A DNA stretch of 30,577 bases, from positions 1-30,577 of the forward strand of contig DALYLJ010000018.1 of NCBI GenBank assembly GCA_031976395.1. The letters run 5' to 3'. The DNA is from UBA11164 sp002420085 (GTDB taxonomy: Bacteria; Pseudomonadota; Gammaproteobacteria; Xanthomonadales; Xanthomonadaceae). The notes under the pieces were generated by a model. That model ran no database searches, had not been told where the DNA came from, and worked only from the letters and a program-made list of their open reading frames with translations. A program made the translations under genes and the position numbers. Below are positions 16,497 to 24,765 of this stretch, one piece after another (position 1 is the first letter of the stretch; every line of letters begins with the position of its first letter).

Positions 16497-17483
16497 TCAG
16501 GGCCGACGAGCCAGTTCGGCCTCGTCGCGCGCCTTGGGCATCAGATCCTGCTTGGTCACCCCGAGCGAAAGCAGCAGCGGCGCGGCAAAGAAGATCGTCG
16601 AGAGCGTACCGACCACGATGCCGACGATCAGCGCCAACGCGAACCCTTCCACGGTCGGGCCGCCGAACAGGTACAGGGCAACCACGGTCAGCAGGGTGGT
16701 CAAGGAGGTCATGATCGTGCGCGACAGGGTGCTGTTGACGGCACGATTGATCACCTCGCTCGGCGCATTGCCACGGGTCGAGCGGAACAACTCGCGGACC
16801 CGGTCGAACACCACGATCTTGTCGTTCACCGAATAGCCATCGACTGCCAGAATCGCAGCCAGCACGGTCAAGTCGAAATCGAGTCCGGTGATGGCGAAGA
16901 AACCGAGCGTGACGATCACGTCGTGCAGTTCGCCGACCACGGTGGCCACCGCAAACTTCCACTCGAAGCGCATCGCGATGTAGATCATGATGCCGGACAG
17001 CACGACCAGGACCGCGATCACGCCGTTGTAGGCCAGTTCCTTGCCGACCTGGGGGCCGACGAATTCACTGCGCTTGATGGTGACCGTCTTGCCGGTCGTG
17101 CGCAGCGCTTCGTGTACCATGTTGCCGACGGCAGCATTGCGGGCATCGAGCGAGCTTTCCACCTCGCCTTCGCCCTCGATCCGCTCGGCCAGATCGGCCG
17201 ACTGTTCCGGCGCCAGCCGAATCGCGAAATTGGCGGAATCGAAGCGCTGCACCAGCACGCCACGGAAACCGGCGGCTTCCAGCGCATCGACCACCTCCGC
17301 CTGCTCGGTCGGGGCATCGAAACCGGCCTCGACCAGGGTGCCGCCGGTGAAGTCCAGCGCCAGGTTCAGGCCGCGCGCGGCCAGCGCGGCGATCGAGACC
17401 ACCACCAGCACGATCGCGATCGCGATCGTCAACCGGCGCACACCCATGAAATCGATATTGCTGTTGGGATTGAAGAATTCCAT
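16497..17483 (-). CDS. secF: Protein translocase subunit SecF
   Basis: An inner-membrane partner of SecD that uses the proton gradient to help pull proteins through SecYEG on the periplasmic side. The 328-residue product starts with the typical NSNIDFMGVRR, followed by a first membrane segment and DFTGGTLVEAGFD. Near its C-terminal half it has the conserved membrane motif GYSVNDKIVVFDRVREL. Six membrane segments are expected and fit the hydrophobicity. AAGGAA lies six bases before the ATG, and secD ends 18 bases upstream, so the two are co-transcribed. Confidence 0.97.
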   Translation of the reverse strand: MEFFNPNSNIDFMGVRRLTIAIAIVLVVVSIAALAARGLNLALDFTGGTLVEAGFDAPTEQAEVVDALEAAGFRGVLVQRFDSANFAIRLAPEQSADLAERIEGEGEVESSLDARNAAVGNMVHEALRTTGKTVTIKRSEFVGPQVGKELAYNGVIAVLVVLSGIMIYIAMRFEWKFAVATVVGELHDVIVTLGFFAITGLDFDLTVLAAILAVDGYSVNDKIVVFDRVRELFRSTRGNAPSEVINRAVNSTLSRTIMTSLTTLLTVVALYLFGGPTVEGFALALIVGIVVGTLSTIFFAAPLLLSLGVTKQDLMPKARDEAELARRP

Positions 17484-17501
17484 GATCGATTCCTTGGTTG
17501 C

Positions 17502-19373
17502 TCAGACCGAGACGTGCTGGACCTTGCGGCCATGCCCGTAGAACAGCGTGGTGATCGCGCGACTGACCGTCACCGAGGTGAACATCGAGGTCAGCACCCC
17601 GAAGAACAGCACCACGGCGAAACCGCGCACCGGGCCGCTGCCGAAGCCGAACAGGGCCATGGCGGCGATCAGCTTGGTTACGTTGGAATCGAGGATGACC
17701 GTCCAGGCACGCTCGTAGCCGGCCTTGATACTGGCGATCGGCGTATTGCCGAGTCGCAGTTCCTCACGGATGCGCTCACCGATCAGAACGTTGCCGTCGA
17801 TCGCCATGCCGAGCGTCAGCACGATGCCGGCGATGCCGGGCATGGTCAGGGTGGCATTGACCATCGACAGCACCGCCGCCAGCAAGGTGAGGTTGGCGAA
17901 CAGGGCGATCACGGCGATCAGCCCGAACCAGCGGTAGTAGACGATCATCAGGGCACACACGGCGAGGAAGCCCATCACGATCGCCCGCGCGCCGGCCTCG
18001 ATGTTTTCCTTGCCGAGCGAGGGACCGATCACCCGCTCCTCGATGATGTCGATCGGCGCGGACAGCGCGCCGGCGCGCAGCAGCAGGGCCAACTCGGCGG
18101 CCTCTTTGGGGCTGTCGAGACCCGTGGTACGAAATTCGCGACCGAACACACCAAGAATATTGGCGACCGAGATGACTTCCTCGCGGACACGAACCGTGCG
18201 CACTTCCTGCCCATCGACCATTCGGGTCTCCGGCACCCGCTCGATGAACACCACGGCCATGCCGCGACCGACATTTTCAACGGTGAAATCGAGCATGCGC
18301 TGACCGCCGACGGCATTCAGCCGCACCGAGACCATGGGCGTTCCGCCCTCGCTGTCGATGCCGGATCGAGCATAGATCAACTGATCGCCGGAAGCGATCA
18401 CCCGTCGCGACAACAGCACCGGGATCGGCTTGCCGTCAATGCCGATTTGACGCTGGTAATACAGCCGGGCATCGGCCGGCACCCGGCCGGTCTGGGCGGC
18501 GCTGTAGGGGTCGCCATCGACCACGGCACGGTATTCGAGGGTTGCGGTCGCACCCAGCACCTTCTTGGCCAGCGCGGTGTCCTGGACGCCCGGCAACTGG
18601 ACCACGATCCGGCTCGCACCCTGGCGCTGGATGATCGGCTCGGCGACCCCGAGTTCGTTGATGCGATTGCGCAGGGTGCCGAGGTTCTGCTCGATGGCAT
18701 TGTCGGTGATGGTACGCAGTTCGGCCTCCGACAGGGTCGCCAGCAGGGTCGGGGTCTCGCCGGCCACCGGCGTCAACTGCAACTCGGGCAGGGAGCGGGC
18801 GATCAAACCGGCCAGCCGCTCCATGTCCTCGGCGCTGCGCGCCCGCACGGTGATGCCGTTGGCGCCGCGCACGGCATCGACACCACGCAATTTTTCCTCA
18901 CGCGCCAGCGCCCGGATATCGTCGGCAGCGGCATTTTCATGCTTTTCCACCGCCGCCCGCTGATCGACTTCCATCAGGAAGTGGACCCCACCCTGGAGGT
19001 CCAGACCCAGCAGCATCGGGGTCGCGGCGATGGCGTTCAGCCAGCCGGGCACGGTCGAGGCGAGGTTGAGAGCGACCGTGTAGCGGTTGCCCAGTTCGCC
19101 GCGCAGCAGATCGGACGCCTTCAACTGGCTGTCGGCATCGCTCAGTCGGACCATCATCCGATCACCGTCGGCCGTCAGCAGTTTGGGCACGATCCCGGCC
19201 GTGTCGAGCAAGCCGGAGACCCGCTCCCGCAACGCATCGTCGATGACCGCACCGCGGTTGGCGCTGATCTGGACGGCTGGATCCTGGGGATAGATGTTGG
19301 GAATCGCATAGACGATTCCGAAGATCACGATGAGCGCAACCAGCGCGTACTTCCAACGGGGAAAATCGAGCAT
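17502..19373 (-). CDS. secD: Protein translocase subunit SecD
   Basis: The larger partner of SecF, with 623 residues: one N-terminal membrane segment (YALVALIVIFGIVYAIP), a large periplasmic region, and five C-terminal membrane segments. Family marks are LGLDLQGGVHFLMEVD after the first segment, VQLPGVQD in the periplasmic P1 region, and TLGMAIDGNVLIGERIREEL in the membrane part, which carries the conserved aspartate of the proton path. The length matches the long gammaproteobacterial form. It follows yajC by 57 bases. No strong ribosome binding site is visible before the ATG at 19373. Confidence 0.97.
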   Translation of the reverse strand: MLDFPRWKYALVALIVIFGIVYAIPNIYPQDPAVQISANRGAVIDDALRERVSGLLDTAGIVPKLLTADGDRMMVRLSDADSQLKASDLLRGELGNRYTVALNLASTVPGWLNAIAATPMLLGLDLQGGVHFLMEVDQRAAVEKHENAAADDIRALAREEKLRGVDAVRGANGITVRARSAEDMERLAGLIARSLPELQLTPVAGETPTLLATLSEAELRTITDNAIEQNLGTLRNRINELGVAEPIIQRQGASRIVVQLPGVQDTALAKKVLGATATLEYRAVVDGDPYSAAQTGRVPADARLYYQRQIGIDGKPIPVLLSRRVIASGDQLIYARSGIDSEGGTPMVSVRLNAVGGQRMLDFTVENVGRGMAVVFIERVPETRMVDGQEVRTVRVREEVISVANILGVFGREFRTTGLDSPKEAAELALLLRAGALSAPIDIIEERVIGPSLGKENIEAGARAIVMGFLAVCALMIVYYRWFGLIAVIALFANLTLLAAVLSMVNATLTMPGIAGIVLTLGMAIDGNVLIGERIREELRLGNTPIASIKAGYERAWTVILDSNVTKLIAAMALFGFGSGPVRGFAVVLFFGVLTSMFTSVTVSRAITTLFYGHGRKVQHVSV

Positions 19374-19430
19374 GACGGGCGGCCGACGGCGGCCGCCGAA
19401 GCGGCCAGGAATGTCTCAGGTGGGGTCGGC

Positions 19431-19763
19431 TCAGGCCGACTTCAATGTGCCCTTGGGCAGGACGGCGGTAATCGCGTGCCGTTGCAGCTTGACCTTGACA
19501 CCGTCGGCGATTTCCAGGGTGACGAAACCGTCGCTCAAATCGTCGATCCGGCCGAGCAGACCACCGGCCGCGACCACTTCATCGCCACGGGCCAGTTTGG
19601 CGACCATGTCGCGGTGTTCCTTGGCACGCTTGGCCTGCGGTCGAATCAGGAAGAAATAGAACACCAGGGCAAACACCGCCAGCATGATCAGCGGCGAGAG
19701 CGGATTGGGTTGGCCAGCAGCAGCGGCATGGGCCGGGGAAACAAAAAGATCGAGCAGGTTCAT
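19431..19763 (-). CDS. yajC: Preprotein translocase subunit YajC
   Basis: A small single-span inner-membrane protein that associates with SecDF. The 110-residue product shows a short N-terminus, one membrane segment (LIMLAVFALVFYFFLIRPQAKR) and the cytoplasmic domain with KLARGDEVVAAGGLLGRI, the YajC signature. The ATG at 19763 is chosen because AGGTGG lies about seven bases upstream; the open frame extends further but without similarity. It is first in the yajC-secD-secF unit. The tgt gene usually found upstream is missing here; a divergent AsmA-family gene takes its place. Confidence 0.95.
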   Translation of the reverse strand: MNLLDLFVSPAHAAAAGQPNPLSPLIMLAVFALVFYFFLIRPQAKRAKEHRDMVAKLARGDEVVAAGGLLGRIDDLSDGFVTLEIADGVKVKLQRHAITAVLPKGTLKSA

Positions 19764-19851
19764 GGCAGGTCCACCTGGATGCAGCGAATCGAGCGGGCCA
19801 GTATGCCATGGCCTCGCGGCCAGCGCTGGCAGCACCTCGTTGACACCACCC

Positions 19852-19895
19852 CGATCGCGGCCCGATCACGGCCCGATCACGAGCCGATCGCGGAT
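19852..19895. repeat. Four 11-bp tandem repeats between yajC and the AsmA-family gene
   Basis: Four consecutive 11-base units, CGATCGCGGCC, CGATCACGGCC, CGATCACGAGC and CGATCGCGGAT, lie in the 199-base divergent region. The period is about one helical turn, so a protein binding each unit would sit on one face of the DNA. All units contain GATC. No known operator is recognised. Confidence 0.7.
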
Positions 19896-19962
19896 CGTCG
19901 GCTGGCATTGTCACGTCCCAGATCGCAGAATGGCGTCTGACCTCACAGCCACGGAGCCGACC

Positions 19963-21758
19963 ATGCGCATGCTGATCCGGATTGCCGGTGTTCTTCTGGT
20001 TCTGGTGGCGATCGTCGCGGTCGCCGTCTGGTGGTTGGTCGATGCCGAGGCTCTGCGCCCGCGCGTGGAGGCGGCGCTGACGACGGCGGTGGCACGCGAG
20101 GTACGGATCGAACGGATGGAGTTGTCGCTGACCCGACTGGCGCTGACCGCCGAAGGGATTTCGATTGCCGAGGATGCCGCCTTCGGCCGGCGCCGGTGCC
20201 GGCNNNNNNNNNNGGGGGGGAGCCGTTCGTCGCGGCGGACCGTCTGGCGATTGCGGTCGCCTGGTGGCCGTTGTTGACCGAACAGCGCCTGCATGTGTAC
20301 TCGCTGGCGCTGACCGAGCCGCGCATCCGCCTCGTCCAAAACCGCAAGGGCCAATGGAACTTCGCCAGCCTGGGCGCGACCCCGACCGCAGCACCGGCCG
20401 AGCCGATCGACTTGACGGCGATCGCGATCGAATCGATTCGGGTGGCCGATGGCCAGGTATCGATCCAGCGCGCCGGCCGGCCGGAGCGGCTCTATCGCGG
20501 CCTGTCATTGCAACTCGACGACCTCGCGCCAGGGGTAGCGACACCATTCCGGATCGCCGTGCAACCGGCCAGCGGCGGCCGTCTGGTCCTGTCCGGAGAG
20601 GCCGGGCCGTTCGATCCGGGCGCCCTGACCGCGACCCCGGTGACCGCTCGGGTCGAACTGGCCGGTGTCGATCTGGCCCGTCTATCGCAGGAAATGGAGG
20701 CCGACGACTCGGGCCTGTCCGGCATTGCCGGATTCGACAGCGATCTGCGGATCGCCGACGGCCGCCTGAGTTCGACCGGTGAGATCGAAATCGCCGGGCT
20801 GCGGCTGATCGAATCCGGCGCCGCTGCCAGCCAGCCGGCGCGCATCCGCTATGCCCTCGACTACGGACTTCAGGAGCAACGCGGCCGGGTACAGGACGGG
20901 CGACTGGTGATCGGCGAGGCCGATCTTTCCCTGACCGGCCGCTTCGATCTGCGCGGCAACTCGCCTCGGCTGGACATGGTGCTGGAAGGCCGCGAAGTTC
21001 CGGTCGATGGTCTGCAAGCGCTACTGCCGATGCTGGCGATCGCCCTGCCCGAGGATTCCCGCCTGGCCGGCGGCCATGCCAGCGCCCGGCTGCACTTGAG
21101 CGGCCCATCGGATGCCCTGGTCATCGCCGGACCGGTTGCGCTGCGCGACAGTCGACTGGTCGGCTTCGGCATCGGCGAGCGACTCGGCGCAGCGATGGCG
21201 ATCGCCGGCCTGCGCGCGCCTGCCGACACCGTCCTGCGCAGCGCCGACAGCGATCTGCGGATCGACGCCAGTGGTGTGGCGCTGTCGGCGATCCGGGCCG
21301 AGATCGCAGAATTCGGACGGCTGGAAGGCGACGGCCGGATCAGCCCGGAGCAGATGCTGGACTTTCGTTTTGTCGCCCGGCTGGCCGAGGAAGCGATCGC
21401 CGACAGCGGTCTCGGGGGGCGTTTCGGGGCGGCCCTGGAAACGGCCCTGCGACGCGGCAGCAGCGATGGCATCGCCTTCAAGGTGGCCGGCAGCGCCACC
21501 GAACCAAGCTTCTCGGTCGATCAGCGCAGCCTGGCCAAACTGGGTGCCGGTGCCCTGCTCGGCGCCGCATTGGCCGGCAGCAGTGCCGATGGCCAGCCGG
21601 CCGAGGGCGAGTCAACCCCGCCGACCGACCTCCGCTCGACCACCGATGCGCTCAAGCAGAAGGCGGTCGAGTCGCTGTTCAAGCGGCTTGGCGGCCGGCA
21701 GAAGACTCAGGACGACTCGGCCGACGAGGAGGCCGAAGGCGACGAGGGCGGCGGTTGA
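19963..21758 (+). CDS. AsmA family protein (sequence interrupted by a 10-N gap)
   Basis: An inner-membrane-anchored protein of the AsmA family, whose large periplasmic beta-rich body is linked to phospholipid transport and outer-membrane homeostasis. The N-terminus has one membrane segment (MLIRIAGVLLVLVAIVAVAVWWL), then VDAEALRPRVEAALTTAVAREV, the AsmA opening. After the gap the body resumes with EPFVAADRLAIAVAWWPLL and ends in an acidic, glycine-rich tail. The ATG at 19963 has GGAG about seven bases upstream. The reading frame before the gap (20204-20213) and after it do not match, so the true gap must differ from 10 bases and be 2 mod 3. The G run beside the gap suggests a GC-rich sequencing drop-out rather than a real break. 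About 598 residues are expected. Its 3' end overlaps moaE by 52 bases. Confidence 0.85.
20204..20213. other. 10-N assembly gap inside the AsmA-family gene
   Basis: Ten N between GGTGCCGGC and a run of seven G. The coding sequence continues on both sides in different frames, so the number of N is not the real distance. Flanks are very GC-rich, which makes a local sequencing failure the likely cause. Confidence 0.95.
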
Positions 21759-22189
21759 CCACCCTCGGCAGCGGCCAGCGGGTGCAGCCAGGTGGCATCG
21801 CCGTCGCGGTAACGCTCGTGTTTCCAGATCGCGACATCGGCCTTGATGGCATCGATGATCCAGCGATTGCCGGCATAGACGGCATCGCGGTGGCCGGCAC
21901 TGACCCCAACCCAGACCGCCAGTTCACCGATGGCCAACTCGCCGACCCGATGCACGGCGAACGCCTGGATGAGCCCGAAGCGACCCATCGCCTCGGCCAG
22001 GATGCGCTCGCCTTCGCGTTCGGCCAGATCGCGATAGGCGTCATAGCGCAGACCGGTCACTGCCCGACCGCCGTGCTGGTTGCGCACCCGACCCTCGAAC
22101 GCCAGCCAGGCACCGGCCGCCGGATCGGCCAGACGCGCCTGCCAGGCGGCGACATCGATCGGGTCGGCGCTGATCTCGAAGCGCCTCAT
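21707..22189 (-). CDS. moaE: Molybdopterin synthase catalytic subunit MoaE
   Basis: The large subunit of molybdopterin synthase, which moves sulfur from MoaD thiocarboxylate onto precursor Z. The 160-residue product has the MoaE pattern: WLAFEGRVRNQHGGRAVTGLRYDAY, HRVGELAIGELAVWVGVSAGHR, and the active-site region DAIKADVAIWKHERYRDG with its conserved lysines. The C-terminal 20 or so residues are Ser/Pro-rich and unlike the family. They are encoded opposite the acidic tail of the AsmA-family gene, so the family core ends near the edge of the overlap. The start codon overlaps the moaD stop by four bases (ATGA). Confidence 0.95.
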   Translation of the reverse strand: MRRFEISADPIDVAAWQARLADPAAGAWLAFEGRVRNQHGGRAVTGLRYDAYRDLAEREGERILAEAMGRFGLIQAFAVHRVGELAIGELAVWVGVSAGHRDAVYAGNRWIIDAIKADVAIWKHERYRDGDATWLHPLAAAEGGQPPPSSPSASSSAESS

Positions 22190-22431
22190 CCGCCCGACAC
22201 CGGTGGAATGAAGGCGATTTCGGCACCGGGCTGGAAGCCGTCGTGCCAGCGCGCGAACGCACCATCGACCGCCACCCGGAGTTGCTCGATCGGCCAGAGC
22301 AGACCGAGTTCGGCGGCGCGCTCGCGATAGAACTCGGCGAGCGTCGGCGCTGCACTGCTGACCTGCTCGCGGTCGCGCCCGGCGGCCTCGGCCATGGCGG
22401 CGAAATACAGCACGGTCACCTGTCGGGTCAT
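22186..22431 (-). CDS. moaD: Molybdopterin synthase sulfur carrier subunit MoaD
   Basis: A small ubiquitin-like protein that carries sulfur to precursor Z as a C-terminal thiocarboxylate. The product is 81 residues, starting MTRQVTVLYFAAMAEAAG and ending IPPVSGG, with the essential Gly-Gly at the very end. The ATG at 22431 is chosen by family length; the longer frame upstream overlaps moaC. It starts five bases past the moaC stop and overlaps moaE by four, so the three are translationally linked. Confidence 0.95.
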   Translation of the reverse strand: MTRQVTVLYFAAMAEAAGRDREQVSSAAPTLAEFYRERAAELGLLWPIEQLRVAVDGAFARWHDGFQPGAEIAFIPPVSGG

Positions 22432-22435
22432 CGGT

Positions 22436-22975
22436 TCACTCCGCATCGCTGGAAAAATCACGCTTGCCGCCGCGCTTGCCGCGCAGCCGGGCCGGACCGA
22501 TGACCATGCCATGACCGAGTGCCTTGCACATGTCGTACACGGTCAATGCCGCAACCGTCACGCCGGTCAGCGCCTCCATCTCGACCCCGGTCCGATGCCG
22601 GGTGCGGACCCGGCAACGGATGTCGAGCACGGTCGCAGACCGCCACTCGACAGCGAACTGGCAACCATCGATCGGCAACGGATGACAGAACGGAATCAGG
22701 TCCGGACAGCGCTTCACCGCCAGGGTGCCGGCGACCACGGCGACATCGATGACCGCACCCTTGGCCGTGCGCAGTTCAGTCTCGCGCAAGCGCGCCGCCA
22801 TCACCGCCGGGAAACGGACCCGGCACTCGGCCTCGGCGCTGCGGTCGCTGTCGACCTTGTCGCCGACATCGACCATGGTCGGCCGACCGGCCGAATCGAG
22901 GTGGCTCAGCCGATCGTCCCCGGACCGTGTGCGGGCTCGGGACCGAGGCTGTGGCGGGGACTCGGATCGACGCAT
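22436..22975 (-). CDS. moaC: Cyclic pyranopterin monophosphate synthase MoaC
   Basis: Turns the MoaA product into cyclic pyranopterin monophosphate (precursor Z). The family core starts at LSHLDSAGRPTMVDVGDK. Catalytic residues are all visible: Lys in TAKGAV, His in PFCHPLPIDG, the two Glu in GVEMEALTGV, and Asp and Lys in VYDMCKA. At 179 residues it is longer than the roughly 160 usual, with a basic, Arg-rich N-terminus of about 20 residues. ATG 22975 directly follows the moaA stop (TGA then ATG), which supports this start. Confidence 0.95.
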   Translation of the reverse strand: MRRSESPPQPRSRARTRSGDDRLSHLDSAGRPTMVDVGDKVDSDRSAEAECRVRFPAVMAARLRETELRTAKGAVIDVAVVAGTLAVKRCPDLIPFCHPLPIDGCQFAVEWRSATVLDIRCRVRTRHRTGVEMEALTGVTVAALTVYDMCKALGHGMVIGPARLRGKRGGKRDFSSDAE

Positions 22976-24016
22976 TCAACCTCCGATCATGAACATTTCG
23001 ATGCGCCGACCGGCGCCACTGGTGGACTCGCTGCGTCGTTCGGCACGAAGCTCGCTGTAGCGGTCGCCACGCGCCTGCCAGACCGTGCGAATGGCAGCAT
23101 CCAGGTCAGCGTCGTCACCCTCCAGGCAGGGCCTGAGATCGACCCCATCGGCAGCGAACAGGCAACCGAACAGACGACCATCGGCCGACAGCCGGGCTCG
23201 CTGGCAGTCGCCGCAGAACGGTACGCTGATCGAACTGACGAAACCGATCTCGCCGGCCCCATCGATGAAGGCATAGCGCTCGGCGACCTCGCCACGATAG
23301 CTCGGCGCCACCGGCCGGAGCGGCCAGTGGGCGGCGATCCGACCCAGCAACTCGGCGGACGGCACGACATCACTCGACCGCCAGCCGTTGCAGGTACCGA
23401 CATCCATGTACTCGATGAACCGCACGACATGGCCTGTGCCCCGGAAGCGCTCCAGCAGGGGCAGGACGTCGTCCTCATTGACCCCGCGCTGGACCACGCA
23501 ATTGATCTTGATCGCCCCGAAACCGGCGGCTTCGGCAGCCGCGAAACCGGCCAGCACATCGTCGAGTCGCCCGCGTCCGCCCGACAACCGGGCAAAGCGC
23601 ACCGGATCGAGGCTATCGAGGCTGACCGTCAGGCGATGCAGGCCGGCCCGCCGCAGGGCCTGGGCACGACCGGCGAGCAGGCTGCCATTGCTGGTCAGGG
23701 CCAGATCGAACACCCCGGGAATGGCGGCCAGGCGGCCGACCAGATCTTCGAGCCCCTTGCGCAGCAGCGGCTCGCCGCCGGTCAGACGGACCTTGCCGAC
23801 CCCGAGCCGGACGAAGGCGCGAACCAGCCGCTCGATCTCGCCGAAATCGAGCCGGCCGTCGGCATCGCTGCCCAGCGACTCTGGCGTGCCATCGGCCGGC
23901 ATGCAGTAGGGGCAACGGAAATTGCAGGCATCGATCACCGACACCCGAAGATCGCGCAACGGCCGTCCCAGGCGATCGCGCACCGGCTCCGCATTCGGTC
24001 GCAGCAGCGCGTTCAT
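22976..24016 (-). CDS. moaA: GTP 3',8-cyclase MoaA
   Basis: A radical-SAM enzyme that starts molybdenum cofactor synthesis by rearranging GTP. The 346-residue product has both iron-sulfur sites: the radical-SAM cluster CNFRCPYC (Cys31, Cys35, Cys38) and the C-terminal cluster PFCGDCQRARLSADGRLFGC. It ends in MIGG, the Gly-Gly tail needed in the family. KVRLTGGEPLLRKGL (the GGEP motif) and TSNGSLL are also present. The start overlaps the stop of the metallo-beta-lactamase-fold gene by four bases (ATGA). No molybdenum cofactor riboswitch is seen, and there is no room for one at this join. Confidence 0.97.
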   Translation of the reverse strand: MNALLRPNAEPVRDRLGRPLRDLRVSVIDACNFRCPYCMPADGTPESLGSDADGRLDFGEIERLVRAFVRLGVGKVRLTGGEPLLRKGLEDLVGRLAAIPGVFDLALTSNGSLLAGRAQALRRAGLHRLTVSLDSLDPVRFARLSGGRGRLDDVLAGFAAAEAAGFGAIKINCVVQRGVNEDDVLPLLERFRGTGHVVRFIEYMDVGTCNGWRSSDVVPSAELLGRIAAHWPLRPVAPSYRGEVAERYAFIDGAGEIGFVSSISVPFCGDCQRARLSADGRLFGCLFAADGVDLRPCLEGDDADLDAAIRTVWQARGDRYSELRAERRSESTSGAGRRIEMFMIGG

Positions 24017-24765
24017 GCCGGCGTCTCGCTCGCCAACGGCTCCGCCAGGGCGTAGATCGCGCCTTGCTCGGCCACCGCGAAACCGCGCGCCGCCATTGCC
24101 GCCCCGGCATCGGCATTGGCATAGTGGTACAGCAACAGGCGGTCGAGCAGGTCTTGCGGGTAGTCGCGCTGCAATTCATCCAGGCCGCTGTGGGCCGGAT
24201 TGCCGTGCAGATCACAATCATGAGCGATCCGTTCGCCCTGATCGGCCACCTGGCGCAACACCTCGACGATCGGACGGGTATCACCGGTGTAGACCAGGCT
24301 GCCCGGCAGGCGCAGCCCGAAGGCACTGCCCGGTGGTCCGTGGCGGACCGGAAACACCTGAAAACGCTGGCCATCGAGCCAGAAACGATCAACCACCGGC
24401 AACAGTCGAAACGGATCCCAGAAATTGCAGCCGCCCTCGGCGGTGACGCCGGGATATTCGCCAACCCGAGCGTGCAGCACGGCGATCAGGGTCGAAGGCA
24501 CGAACACCTGGGGTGACACGCCGGCCGCACCGAACCGGACCCGAGCGAACAGGGTCTCCATGCCACCGATGTGGTCGAAGTGGCAGTGGGTAATGAACAG
24601 AGCACGCGGCGGCCCCCCGTACTGACGGCAGTAGGCATCGATTGCCAGCGGTCCGCAATCGATCATCAGCATGGGCTCGCCATCGCGCTCGATCACCACG
24701 CTGGCATTGCCGAGCGCCGGGGCAGCGGCATTGCCGACGCCGAGGAAGCGCACCGCCCAGTTCAC
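24013..24765 (-). CDS. Metallo-beta-lactamase-fold hydrolase, function unknown
   Basis: A 250-residue cytoplasmic metal-dependent hydrolase. The ligand set is complete: THCHFDHIGG (His60, His62, Asp64, His65), His142 in VRHGPPG, Asp162 in YTGDTR and His214 in LYHYANA. The overall pattern (opening VRFLGVGNAAAPALGNAS, a late HDC segment and a final His in YHY) resembles the RNase Z/PqqB branch more than glyoxalase or lactamase branches. No exosite arm typical of RNase Z is evident. It overlaps kdkA at its start and moaA at its end, each by four bases, so it is made in step with both. The substrate cannot be named. Confidence 0.85.
   Translation of the reverse strand: MNWAVRFLGVGNAAAPALGNASVVIERDGEPMLMIDCGPLAIDAYCRQYGGPPRALFITHCHFDHIGGMETLFARVRFGAAGVSPQVFVPSTLIAVLHARVGEYPGVTAEGGCNFWDPFRLLPVVDRFWLDGQRFQVFPVRHGPPGSAFGLRLPGSLVYTGDTRPIVEVLRQVADQGERIAHDCDLHGNPAHSGLDELQRDYPQDLLDRLLLYHYANADAGAAMAARGFAVAEQGAIYALAEPLASETPA

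Noticed and set aside
16470..19940. A 1156-codon open frame on the plus strand opposite secF, secD and yajC
   Set aside because: It is rich in Gln, His, Asp, Arg and Gly with no domain, and lies antisense to three well-recognised genes; an effect of high GC on stop-codon frequency.
24013..24020. A molybdenum cofactor riboswitch before moaA
   Set aside because: moaA overlaps the gene upstream by four bases, so there is no leader in which such an element could fit.
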